From positions 2,075,788 through 2,139,787 of the forward strand of contig NZ_CP016226.1 of NCBI RefSeq assembly GCF_013377235.1: DNA of 64,000 nt, given 5' to 3'. Positions 34,835 through 42,691 of the stretch are shown here, one piece after another. Both the position numbers and the translations under genes were made by a program. How positions within the stretch are numbered: position 1 is the stretch's first letter; every line of letters starts with the position of its first letter. The stretch comes from Mannheimia varigena (GTDB lineage: Bacteria; Pseudomonadota; Gammaproteobacteria; Enterobacterales; Pasteurellaceae). Below the pieces are notes generated by a model. The model saw only the letters and a program-made list of their open reading frames with translations. It made no database searches and was not told where the DNA came from.

Positions 34835-35755
34835 ATGGGTGCAGGATTACACGAATTACCGCTGGTTTTCTTCACCGTTTTTGCTCAGGCGGTGATCGGC
34901 TGTTTTATCGCATTAAGCTTTGTGCTTGCCACCCAAAACGGCAAAATCGCAGAAAACCGCTTACACTATGTGATGGTGATTTTATGGGTGCTTATGGCAT
35001 TAGGCTTTATCGCTTCCACCACTCACTTAGGTTCGCCTGAGCGTGCTTTCAACGCTTTAAACCGCGTGGGCAGTTCTGATTTGAGTAACGAAATTTTCAC
35101 TGGCTCAATTTTCTTTGCGCTCGGTGCAGGTTATTGGGCATTAGCCACAGCAGCCTTTTTGCAAAAAGATGGCGTAAAACTACCGCTTGTAAGTAGTTTA
35201 GCCAACCTTATCGCCCTAATTTCAAGCAAGCTCCTGAAAGGTTGGGCGACATTGGGTAGAATTGTGGTAGCAATGAGCGGCGTGGTGTTCGTTGGGGCAA
35301 TGGCTAAACTCTATCTGATCCCTACCGTGCCAACGTGGAACAGCATTTTCACCCCACTCTCTTTCGGCTTAACCGCCTTGCTTGCAGGTTCAGCCTTAAC
35401 AGTGGTGTTGTTACAACTGGCAAAAGTGGAAACAGGGCAAGTCCTATTTGCTAAACTGGCAGCACTCTTTGCAGTGATTGCGTTGGTCGTTACTTTCTTC
35501 CACTACCAACACCTTGCCCAAACCAAAAATGCGATATTCCAAGCCCTTGATCTCGTGCCGGGCTATATGACGTATAGTATTATTCGTTTTGGTTTGATTG
35601 CCGTGGGCGTGGTAGCCGTATTCATCAGCCTGAAAAAACAGAGCGTATTGTTAAGTGGATTAGGCTTTGTGCTTATCGTAGCAGGAGAATTGATTGCCAG
35701 AACCTTGTTTTATGGCACGCATATGACGGTGGGTTTGAAAGCGTTAGGCGGTTAA
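34835..35755 (+). CDS. dmsC: Dimethyl sulfoxide reductase membrane anchor DmsC
   Basis: A 306-residue membrane protein with eight hydrophobic segments, close to E. coli DmsC (287). The start MGAGLHELPLVFFT is the family entry. It binds menaquinol and holds DmsAB to the membrane. An AAGGAGG Shine-Dalgarno is at the end of dmsB. An uptake signal lies inside at 35182. Confidence 0.93.
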   Translation: MGAGLHELPLVFFTVFAQAVIGCFIALSFVLATQNGKIAENRLHYVMVILWVLMALGFIASTTHLGSPERAFNALNRVGSSDLSNEIFTGSIFFALGAGYWALATAAFLQKDGVKLPLVSSLANLIALISSKLLKGWATLGRIVVAMSGVVFVGAMAKLYLIPTVPTWNSIFTPLSFGLTALLAGSALTVVLLQLAKVETGQVLFAKLAALFAVIALVVTFFHYQHLAQTKNAIFQALDLVPGYMTYSIIRFGLIAVGVVAVFISLKKQSVLLSGLGFVLIVAGELIARTLFYGTHMTVGLKALGG

Positions 35756-35794
35756 ATAATGCTAACAAGCGGTCAAAATTGACTGGAAATTTGC

Positions 35795-35828
35795 AAAACG
35801 CCGTTGAGGGGATCTAACGGCGTTTTTG
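35795..35828 (+). terminator. Terminator of the dms operon
   Basis: AACGCCGTT (35797-35805) and AACGGCGTT (35816-35824) pair around a 10-base loop and run into TTTTT. An uptake signal (35765) lies just before. Confidence 0.9.
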
Positions 35829-35898
35829 TATATTATCCCATTCGATTGTTATTTCTTGATAAAATGCATCATTGCTCTTTTTATTTATCAACAGGTTA

Positions 35899-35937
35899 AT
35901 ATCTGAAATATGCTGCTACAATATACGATATCTGAAA
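35899..35937 (+). repeat. Direct repeat ATATCTGAAA before the 1054-residue gene
   Basis: The 10-mer ATATCTGAAA occurs at 35899-35908 and 35928-35937, 29 bp apart. A perfect 10-bp palindrome CATCATGATG follows at 35960-35969. All lie within 110 bases of the start codon at 36006. They could be operator sites for this gene; nothing known matches. Confidence 0.35.
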
Positions 35938-36005
35938 GGAAAAATTTGCTGTAACTGTGCATCATGATGTTGGATATTCTATTAGATTATTAGAAGGAAA
36001 TTATT

Positions 36006-39000
36006 ATGTTAAATGAATTTAATGAACATATTCTTAGTGACAGAAGAATGCATAATTTATTTTATGGTAATGAAGCCATTTGTTTACAATTTTGGATATT
36101 AGAGTTACAAGAGAAATCGCAAGTAGATTACCAACTACTGTATGGAAGGGGGCTAGCATATGATTACCAAAATAATCAGTGGGCATCAGATTTATCTAAA
36201 CATAATAAAATGGTTTCTATTGATGAGGAGTTAAAAGCTAGAATTATTTCTTTACAGCTTACTACGTCTGCAGAAAATTTAAACATATTCATTACCAGCT
36301 TGCTTCAAGGAAATTCATTTTTAGAAGCATCCCATAAAATCTTAATTGATATAGGTGAAAAACAACAAAAGGTTTTTGATTCATTAAAGCTTTTACCTCC
36401 ATATTCCATTAGACCTGTTATGCATTTACCTCCGAGAGATAACTATGTTTGGGATACATCTAAAGTTAGTCCTAACTCTGAAGCTAGCTATGATAGTGCG
36501 GCAATTACTTTATTAGATAAAACAAATTATTGGAATATATTAGGTGTATTAAGAAGCAAAAAAATATTAGAGTTGGTTAATGAGAAGTTAAAGGGTGAAA
36601 ATATAGATATAGACGGTATTGATGCTTGGAGGTTTGGAGATATAGAATTTCTTTCCTCTCCGAGTCTTACCAACCAAGAAAAAAGAAAATTTCACTTAGA
36701 ACTAAAAAAGCAAAATAGATTGGAAATTTTTGAAGAAATCTCTGAATATTCTTTAGTTGCCATATTAAAGATTTTTAATAGCGATAGTTTGCTATTTACG
36801 TCAATACAAGAGTTTCAAGTAAGTAAATATCCATTTGAATTAGAATTTAATATAGATGATTATTACAATGAACTATTTAACTCTTACACATTCGAATTAT
36901 TTGAGAAAAATGGCTCTACTGTTACTATACTAGCCCAAGAAGGACATACACTAGTACGTACAATCAGTTTTCAAAGTAATATAATATCAAATATCTCAAG
37001 TACAGAAAATGATCCTTGGTTAGAAACTGGCTTACCAAAGTCATCTTTAGATAAAGCCAAAAATTTTACATCTATAGAAAGATTAAATAATCATCGTTCT
37101 GAATTTTCAATTGGTAAAGATAATAAAGATCCATGGTTCGATTCTAATATTGACATTACCAGATACCTAAAAACAGTTTTACCAAATCCAGCTGATTCAC
37201 ACTTTTTCCCTAAATTAGCATTAAATGGTGAAAGTCGGCTAGAATTGGTTAAATGGTTGAGCAAAATTATACATAAACATCCTAATGCTCAAATTGCTTG
37301 GTTTGATCCTTTCATGGAAAACGTAGGGGTAAACTTATTAAATCGATTAGGATCTTATTCTGGGAATTATATCATTTTTACATCAGAAACAGAACAAAAG
37401 AAAAATAGAATTCAGAATTTAATTAGACAATGTGAGAATTGGGCTAAAGCAATCGGTAGTGTGAAACTAAAAGTCATTGGACTTGATAAGTTACATGATA
37501 GAATGATATTAATTCGTGAGCAAAATGGTAAACCATTAGCGGGATATCATTTATCTAACTCTATCCAAAAAGCTAATGAAAATAATCCATTATTAGTTAC
37601 AGAAATTCCATTAAATATACTATACCCTATATTTTATTATATGGATGACTTAATTCAAGCTCAAAATATAAGTAATAAACCAGCTATTTTTGATTCTACA
37701 GCCTATCAATCTAAAACCCAAAAAAGAAAAAAATCATTTGATACAAAATCTCCTTATCAATACCCTAAATTAGGATTGATCTTATCAAAATGGTGGAAAA
37801 GTCCAGAGTTGGCAAATTTATCGAATGATACATTAAAGGAACATTTAAATGCTCTAGGGTTAGATTTTGAAACCCACCGAGAAAAATATACAGATATTCC
37901 ATTAGAATTCTTCAGAGATTCATTTTCATCAGAGAATTTTTTAGAAGAATGGGATGCATTTGGGTGTTTGCTTGCTCATATCCCTGTTGATAGATATTAT
38001 TACGAAATAGTAAATCCCAATATATCAAATACATTAGCAGATAAATTATTATCTTATCTAGAGCCTACAAGGAAGAATTCATTACCACTCAGGCATCGAA
38101 ATACAGTGCTAGATCTAAGCAGCTATATAGCAATGAGTTTTGATAGGCTAATGTGTAATGAATACCCAGAACGAGTATTTCAATATGAAATAAATGAAAT
38201 TTCATTTGGTGATTTTTATGCAATTAAGTTTTTGTGGTGTTATTCCCCTAAATCTATTATAGACTGGCTAGAACAGCATTTATCTAATTTTGATAATAAA
38301 AATGTAAGGCAGAGAGCATTAATTACAGATGCATTAAGATATATTTGTGGTGATTTTGAATGTCTAGATAAATGGGTTATGCTTTTAAATAGCAATCATC
38401 ATTTACTTCAATGGATAGGTGTTTCTAAAATAATTTCATTATTTTTCGAAGATAAAATAGATGAATATAAAATTTGTCAGATTATTAGCGATAATACAGT
38501 TCTAGATAAGGCTAAAATATTTTTATGGATTATAAAAGAATCTGTATTTAGAAACAAAGAATTCAAAACCATATTTTTATTGAAGGCTATAGAGTTTTGT
38601 GGAACCATGAGCGATGATCGGCTTGGAGATCTTTTAAGTATTTTAAGAGGAAGAGTAGGGAAGTTATACCATAGATATTGCTGGATTTTAGAATATGTAC
38701 TTGAGGAGATGGTAAGCCAAAAACTTATTTCTTATAATCAAATAATGAATTTTTGGTTTAAAGATTTAGAGAATGTATGGAGTATGGAAATTAAAAATAT
38801 TCACGGGCATGTTTATTTCAAATCTACAACAGAGGGAAAATTTTCTGATGAATTTGTCTATCTGTTTTCTAAGTTACCTAAAGATGAGCAAATTTCGATA
38901 TTATCTAGATTTGATAATATAATTCATTTAGTAACAAGAATTATAAGAAAACCTTTAGCAAGAACATTGGATTATTCTTTATATAGTAATGCATTTAAAG

Positions 39001-39170
39001 TAAATGTGTGGGTGTTGTCAATATTTAATAGGTTGTTAAGGCTAGAATTATCAAAAGAAATTCTTAGTAAAATAGTTAATAGTAAGAATACATTATCGGA
39101 TATTTATCAAAGGTATCACTTAAATGAGTATACTGATAAGGAATTATTAGATTATTATCTAGAATGTTAA
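36006..39170 (+). CDS. Large accessory protein with a degenerate phospholipase-D-like core (VPA1262-like?)
   Basis: A 1054-residue protein of unknown function. Residues 1-180 (LQFWILELQ, YGRGLAYDY, later RPVMHLPPRDNYVW) recall, from memory only, the N-terminal domain of the VPA1262 family. Residues 410-550 look like one phospholipase-D-like unit: a strand ending IAWFDPFM (residues 430-437), then LHDRMIL with His-497, Asp-498 and Arg-499, then GYHLSNS at 513-519. The HxK Lys is replaced by Arg, and only one such motif is seen. The rest (560-1054) is mostly helical, without motifs I know. No signal peptide or membrane helix. AGAAGGA lies before the ATG. Three sampled 60-base lines have 33, 18 and 28% GC, far below dmsC, which suggests transfer. 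It stands alone between the dms and araC-ahpD loci. A defence role is possible but unproven. Confidence 0.7.
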   Translation: MLNEFNEHILSDRRMHNLFYGNEAICLQFWILELQEKSQVDYQLLYGRGLAYDYQNNQWASDLSKHNKMVSIDEELKARIISLQLTTSAENLNIFITSLLQGNSFLEASHKILIDIGEKQQKVFDSLKLLPPYSIRPVMHLPPRDNYVWDTSKVSPNSEASYDSAAITLLDKTNYWNILGVLRSKKILELVNEKLKGENIDIDGIDAWRFGDIEFLSSPSLTNQEKRKFHLELKKQNRLEIFEEISEYSLVAILKIFNSDSLLFTSIQEFQVSKYPFELEFNIDDYYNELFNSYTFELFEKNGSTVTILAQEGHTLVRTISFQSNIISNISSTENDPWLETGLPKSSLDKAKNFTSIERLNNHRSEFSIGKDNKDPWFDSNIDITRYLKTVLPNPADSHFFPKLALNGESRLELVKWLSKIIHKHPNAQIAWFDPFMENVGVNLLNRLGSYSGNYIIFTSETEQKKNRIQNLIRQCENWAKAIGSVKLKVIGLDKLHDRMILIREQNGKPLAGYHLSNSIQKANENNPLLVTEIPLNILYPIFYYMDDLIQAQNISNKPAIFDSTAYQSKTQKRKKSFDTKSPYQYPKLGLILSKWWKSPELANLSNDTLKEHLNALGLDFETHREKYTDIPLEFFRDSFSSENFLEEWDAFGCLLAHIPVDRYYYEIVNPNISNTLADKLLSYLEPTRKNSLPLRHRNTVLDLSSYIAMSFDRLMCNEYPERVFQYEINEISFGDFYAIKFLWCYSPKSIIDWLEQHLSNFDNKNVRQRALITDALRYICGDFECLDKWVMLLNSNHHLLQWIGVSKIISLFFEDKIDEYKICQIISDNTVLDKAKIFLWIIKESVFRNKEFKTIFLLKAIEFCGTMSDDRLGDLLSILRGRVGKLYHRYCWILEYVLEEMVSQKLISYNQIMNFWFKDLENVWSMEIKNIHGHVYFKSTTEGKFSDEFVYLFSKLPKDEQISILSRFDNIIHLVTRIIRKPLARTLDYSLYSNAFKVNVWVLSIFNRLLRLELSKEILSKIVNSKNTLSDIYQRYHLNEYTDKELLDYYLEC

Positions 39171-39184
39171 ATCCTCGCGTTTCT

Positions 39185-39221
39185 AATGCTGTTTGAAACT
39201 TTCAGGCAGCATTTCCTGTTT
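39185..39221 (+). terminator. Probable terminator of the 1054-residue gene
   Basis: AATGCTG (39185-39191) pairs with CAGCATT (39207-39213), with further pairing possible inside the loop. The downstream stretch TTCCTGTTTTT is T-rich. Confidence 0.5.
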
Positions 39222-39244
39222 TTAAGATAATTTTTAAAAAATAC

Positions 39245-39345
39245 TAGCTCAAACACTCCGTACCTTTAAACGTAATACTTAATGAAGTCAATTCATCGTA
39301 ACCATATATTTCGGGTAATTGTCTTGAATTTTGAGAATCTTACCA
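39245..39345 (-). pseudogene. Possible short gene remnant
   Basis: On the minus strand about 20 codons read GKILKIQDNYPKYMVTMN before a stop, and the next frame goes on with DELTSLSITFKGTE. The piece recalls the C-terminal end of AAA-type ATPases of mobile or accessory regions (DNYPKY followed by an acidic stretch). Too short for a firm call. Confidence 0.25.
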
Positions 39346-39435
39346 AAAGATGCCATAATAGACATTATTAGTCTGTTATGGTTCTTTTACTTTGATGATT
39401 AGTGGAGTGATTAAAACAAAGATTAATATAGTTCC

Positions 39436-40335
39436 TTACCCCATTTTACTTTGCCGATATTGGCTTGGCGTTTCGCCATAAGCTTTTTTAAAGGCGGTAA
39501 TAAAATGCGGTTCAGACTGAAAACCACAGGCTAGAGCAATACTTAATACCGAATCGGGCTGGCTTTTTAGCAACATTGCGGCTTTTTGTAACCGCATTTT
39601 ATGCACAAAAGCGTGGGGGCTAACGCCCAAATTTTTGTTAAACAAACGAATAAGCTGCGAACGGGATATGTGAATTACCGCTGCCATTTCCTCAATTTGC
39701 CACGAAAGCTCGGGATTAAGTAAGATTTCACGCATTAACGGACGTAAGCGGGTATCTTGCCACGCTTTTAATACGCCGACTGTTTCCCGCTCGTGATGGG
39801 TTAAATATTGGCGAAAAATCATGGTTAAAATCACGAGTGCCAATGAATTTACCACTGATTTGCTGGCAAAACCAGGATCATCGCCTTCTTGTCGGAGTAG
39901 GCTTAGAATCGCGTTTAATGGCGTTTCGGTCGCTTTAAAAATTAGCATTTCAGGTAAGTTATCCATTAAATCCGCTTGGCTATCATAGTGAAAATGGAGA
40001 CAAAACAGATCGCACTCTGATTGAGTATTACCGCTTTGCACCAAGGTGAAACCACCAAGTTCGGCTTGGTTAATCACGGTTTTTACACTAACTGGCTCAA
40101 TTTGGCTGCGTAAGGCGTGATCAGCGGATTTCGGAAAAAAGACAATATCACCTTGATTCAGCTGGATGGTTTCTCCGTTATGGTAAAGATAAGCTGAGCC
40201 TTGGCTGACAATATGTGCTACTGCTTGTCTATCTTGATACGGGTTATCTAACTGCCATTTACCTTGTAGTTGGCATTTAACGTTGAGCCCTGCTGAAATT
40301 TGGGAAAAAGCCAAGAGTTTATCTAAAACGTCCAT
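39436..40335 (-). CDS. AraC family regulator with N-terminal cupin
   Basis: A 299-residue regulator. Residues 1-190 form a cupin-type sensor (QGSAYLYHNGETIQLNQGDIVFFP). The C-terminal 100 residues carry two helix-turn-helix units (EEMAAVIHISRSQLIRLFNKNLGVSPH and SIALACGFQSEPHFITAFKKAYGETPSQYR). It is divergent from the ahpD-like gene and the rhodanese gene and probably controls them; related pairs are known in H. influenzae. The inducer is unknown. Confidence 0.85.
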   Translation of the reverse strand: MDVLDKLLAFSQISAGLNVKCQLQGKWQLDNPYQDRQAVAHIVSQGSAYLYHNGETIQLNQGDIVFFPKSADHALRSQIEPVSVKTVINQAELGGFTLVQSGNTQSECDLFCLHFHYDSQADLMDNLPEMLIFKATETPLNAILSLLRQEGDDPGFASKSVVNSLALVILTMIFRQYLTHHERETVGVLKAWQDTRLRPLMREILLNPELSWQIEEMAAVIHISRSQLIRLFNKNLGVSPHAFVHKMRLQKAAMLLKSQPDSVLSIALACGFQSEPHFITAFKKAYGETPSQYRQSKMG

Positions 40336-40453
40336 TTTTCCAATCCTAAACTTGCGATGATTTCACTATAAGATGAGATTTTTTGATAATAAATTCTATC
40401 AAATAAATGCAAAAATAGCTTTGAATTTTACAGTTCATTATGGAGAAATTATT

Positions 40454-40795
40454 ATGTCATCTTTTCAAAATTGGTCAGAGCATACTGCTCACGTTAAACA
40501 ATCTTTCGGCAAATTAGGGCAGAAACACCCTAAAATGTTAGAGGCTTATAAAGCATTAGGAACAGCAGCGGCAGCAGAAGCCTTAGATCACAAAACTAGA
40601 GAGCTGATTGCCTTGGCGGTAGCGGTAACTACCCGTTGCGAGAGTTGCATTAGCGTACACGCAGAAGAAGCGGCAAAAGCCGGTGCAACGGAAAGCGAAA
40701 TTGCCGGTGCATTGGCAACCGCTATTGCATTAAATGCAGGTGCTGCTTACACTTATGCGCTACGAGCTTTAGAGGCGGTTGAACAGCAAAAATAG
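40454..40795 (+). CDS. AhpD-like carboxymuconolactone decarboxylase family protein
   Basis: A 113-residue protein with the AhpD-type active site TTRCESCISVHAEEAAKAG (CxxC followed by a conserved His) near residue 60. Members reduce peroxides or act as small thiol oxidoreductases. The open frame starts at 40373, but the ATG at 40454 has TGGAGA before it and gives the family start. It is 9 bases before the rhodanese start, under the divergent AraC regulator. Confidence 0.87.
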   Translation: MSSFQNWSEHTAHVKQSFGKLGQKHPKMLEAYKALGTAAAAEALDHKTRELIALAVAVTTRCESCISVHAEEAAKAGATESEIAGALATAIALNAGAAYTYALRALEAVEQQK

Positions 40796-40804
40796 GTGAT
40801 TGAA

Positions 40805-41158
40805 ATGAAAAAATGGATCTGGATGCTAGGATTAGCTTGTGCTTTTCCGCTGAATTTGAGTGCAGAACAAACTTCTGCACCCCAAATACAAGCAGCTAAA
40901 GCCGAGGGTATTTGGATTGATGTGCGTTCGGCAGAAGAATTTCAGCAAGGTCATTTAAGTGGGGCATTAAATATCAGCCAGACTGAAATTGCTAAACAGA
41001 TTTCGCAAGTTACCGTTGATAAAACTCAGCCTATCCATCTTTATTGCCGTTCCGGTCAGTGTGCAGAAGTGGCTCTTAATGAGCTGAAAAAATTAGGCTA
41101 TAGCAACGTGGTCAATCACGGTGGCTATAATGAATTAATTAAACAAGGTGTGAAATAG
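40805..41158 (+). CDS. Exported single-domain rhodanese
   Basis: A 117-residue protein: signal peptide up to about LNLSA (residue 20), then one rhodanese domain. WIDVRSAEEFQQGHLSGALNI and the active loop YCRSGQCAEVA (nucleophile Cys in YCRSG) are intact. PspE is the closest type: a periplasmic thiosulfate sulfurtransferase. It directly follows the ahpD-like gene and ends in its own terminator, so the pair looks like a redox or sulfur unit. An in-frame GTG at 40796 is a possible alternative start, but AGGTGA favours the ATG. Confidence 0.85.
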   Translation: MKKWIWMLGLACAFPLNLSAEQTSAPQIQAAKAEGIWIDVRSAEEFQQGHLSGALNISQTEIAKQISQVTVDKTQPIHLYCRSGQCAEVALNELKKLGYSNVVNHGGYNELIKQGVK

Positions 41159-41172
41159 CCCCTTCTTGAATT

Positions 41173-41200
41173 AAATGCCGAGCAATAGCTCGGCATTTTT
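41173..41200 (+). terminator. Terminator of the ahpD-rhodanese unit
   Basis: AAATGCCGAGC and GCTCGGCATTT form a perfect 11-bp stem with an AATA loop, followed by TT. Confidence 0.93.
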
Positions 41201-41280
41201 GTTTGAACGTAAAAGCTATTTGTAAAAAATTTCAAAAATATCACCGCTTGTAAACCTAGCTCTTACTGAGGGATTTCAGG

Positions 41281-41308
41281 TATAATATTAATACGCAATC
41301 GTTTGCTT
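41281..41308 (+). promoter_or_regulatory. purT promoter -10 with PurR box at the start site
   Basis: TATAAT (41281-41286) with a poor -35. The PurR-like box ACGCAATCGTTTGCTT (41293-41308) covers the predicted start point, a position suited to repression. Confidence 0.7.
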
Positions 41309-41329
41309 TAAATGTAAAGGAGAAAGAAA

Positions 41330-42511
41330 ATGACAACACTCGGCACACCGTTAAGACCAAATGCAACTAAAGTGATGATGCTCGGTTCGGGCGAGCTTGG
41401 CAAAGAAGTGGTGATCGAATTACAACGCTTGGGCGTGGAAGTGATCGCTGTGGATCGCTATGAAAACGCTCCGGCTCAACAAGTTGCTCATCGTGCTTAC
41501 ACCATTTCAATGCTTGATGGCGAAGCGTTACGAGCTTTGGTGGAGAAAGAGAAACCGGATTTTATCGTGCCGGAAGTGGAAGCGATTGCCACTGCAACTT
41601 TGGTAGAATTGGAAAAAGAGGGCTACAACGTTGTGCCAACGGCGAAAGCAGCACAGCTTACAATGAACCGTGAGGGCATTCGCCGTTTAGCAGCGGAAGA
41701 ACTTGGTTTAAAAACCTCGCCATACCGCTTTGTGGATAATTTCGAGCAATTCCAGCAAGCGATTAGCGAAATCGGCATTCCTTGTGTGGTGAAGCCGATT
41801 ATGTCTTCTTCAGGGCACGGTCAGTCGGTGATCAAATCGGAAGCTGACATTCAACCAGCCTGGGATTATTCACAACAAGGTGGACGTGCCGGCGGCGGGC
41901 GTGTGATTGTGGAAGGCTTTATCAAATTTGATTATGAAATCACCCAGCTCACGGTTCGCCATATTCTCGGCACTTCATTTTTAGCTCCAATCGGGCATAT
42001 CCAAATTGACGGCGATTATCGTGAATCTTGGCAGCCACAACAGATGTCTGAGATTGCCCTGAAAAGAGCTCAAGAAACGGCGGAGAAAATCACAGGGGCA
42101 TTGGGCGGTCGTGGTATTTTCGGCGTGGAGCTTTTTGTCTGCGGTGATGAAATTATTTTCAACGAAGTTTCACCTCGTCCACACGACACTGGCATGGTGA
42201 CAATGGCATCGCAAGAACTGTCGCAATTCGCCTTACACGCCCGAGCTATTCTCGGCTTGCCAATTCCAGAAATTTACCGTATCAGCCCAGCTGCTTCTAA
42301 AGCGATTGTGGTGGAAGGCAAATCGGATAACGTGCGTTTTGGCGGCTTAGACAAAGTGTTGGAAGAAATCGGCACGAATATCCGCTTATTCGGTAAAGGC
42401 GAAGTGAACGGGCATCGCCGTTTGGGTGTGATTTTAGCCCGAGATGAAAGCACGGAAAAAGCGTTAGAAAAAGCTCGCCGAGCTTATGATAAGTTAGATA
42501 TTTCCCTATAA
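41330..42511 (+). CDS. purT: Formate-dependent phosphoribosylglycinamide formyltransferase
   Basis: A 393-residue ATP-grasp enzyme (E. coli 392) making formyl-GAR from GAR, ATP and formate in purine synthesis. MLGSGELGKEVVIELQRLGVEV opens the protein, the ATP-grasp core holds VVKPIMSSSGHGQSVI near residue 152, and FNEVSPRPHDTGMVT near 275 is the metal site. The PurR-like box over its start fits the purine role. Use of formate suits an anaerobic lifestyle. Confidence 0.96.
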   Translation: MTTLGTPLRPNATKVMMLGSGELGKEVVIELQRLGVEVIAVDRYENAPAQQVAHRAYTISMLDGEALRALVEKEKPDFIVPEVEAIATATLVELEKEGYNVVPTAKAAQLTMNREGIRRLAAEELGLKTSPYRFVDNFEQFQQAISEIGIPCVVKPIMSSSGHGQSVIKSEADIQPAWDYSQQGGRAGGGRVIVEGFIKFDYEITQLTVRHILGTSFLAPIGHIQIDGDYRESWQPQQMSEIALKRAQETAEKITGALGGRGIFGVELFVCGDEIIFNEVSPRPHDTGMVTMASQELSQFALHARAILGLPIPEIYRISPAASKAIVVEGKSDNVRFGGLDKVLEEIGTNIRLFGKGEVNGHRRLGVILARDESTEKALEKARRAYDKLDISL

Positions 42512-42691
42512 ATCTATTTTTGCCGTGGCAAACGTCACGGCAAATTTTCTCTATTTTTCCTCTCGTTATAATCCCATTTTGCTTGCAAAATCGTATTTGC
42601 AAAACATCAGAAAAAAATTACCGCTTGCTTGAAAATTCAAGTAGAATGAAGCATTTTTTAAACACAACATTAATAAAAATTGGAGAAGATT

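Noticed and set aside
35774..41243. Lack of exact uptake-signal cores across the accessory gene and its right flank, as a sign of foreign DNA
   Set aside because: Gaps of equal or greater size occur in core regions (2.7-8.3 kb and 8.3-15.9 kb), so the absence is not informative alone.
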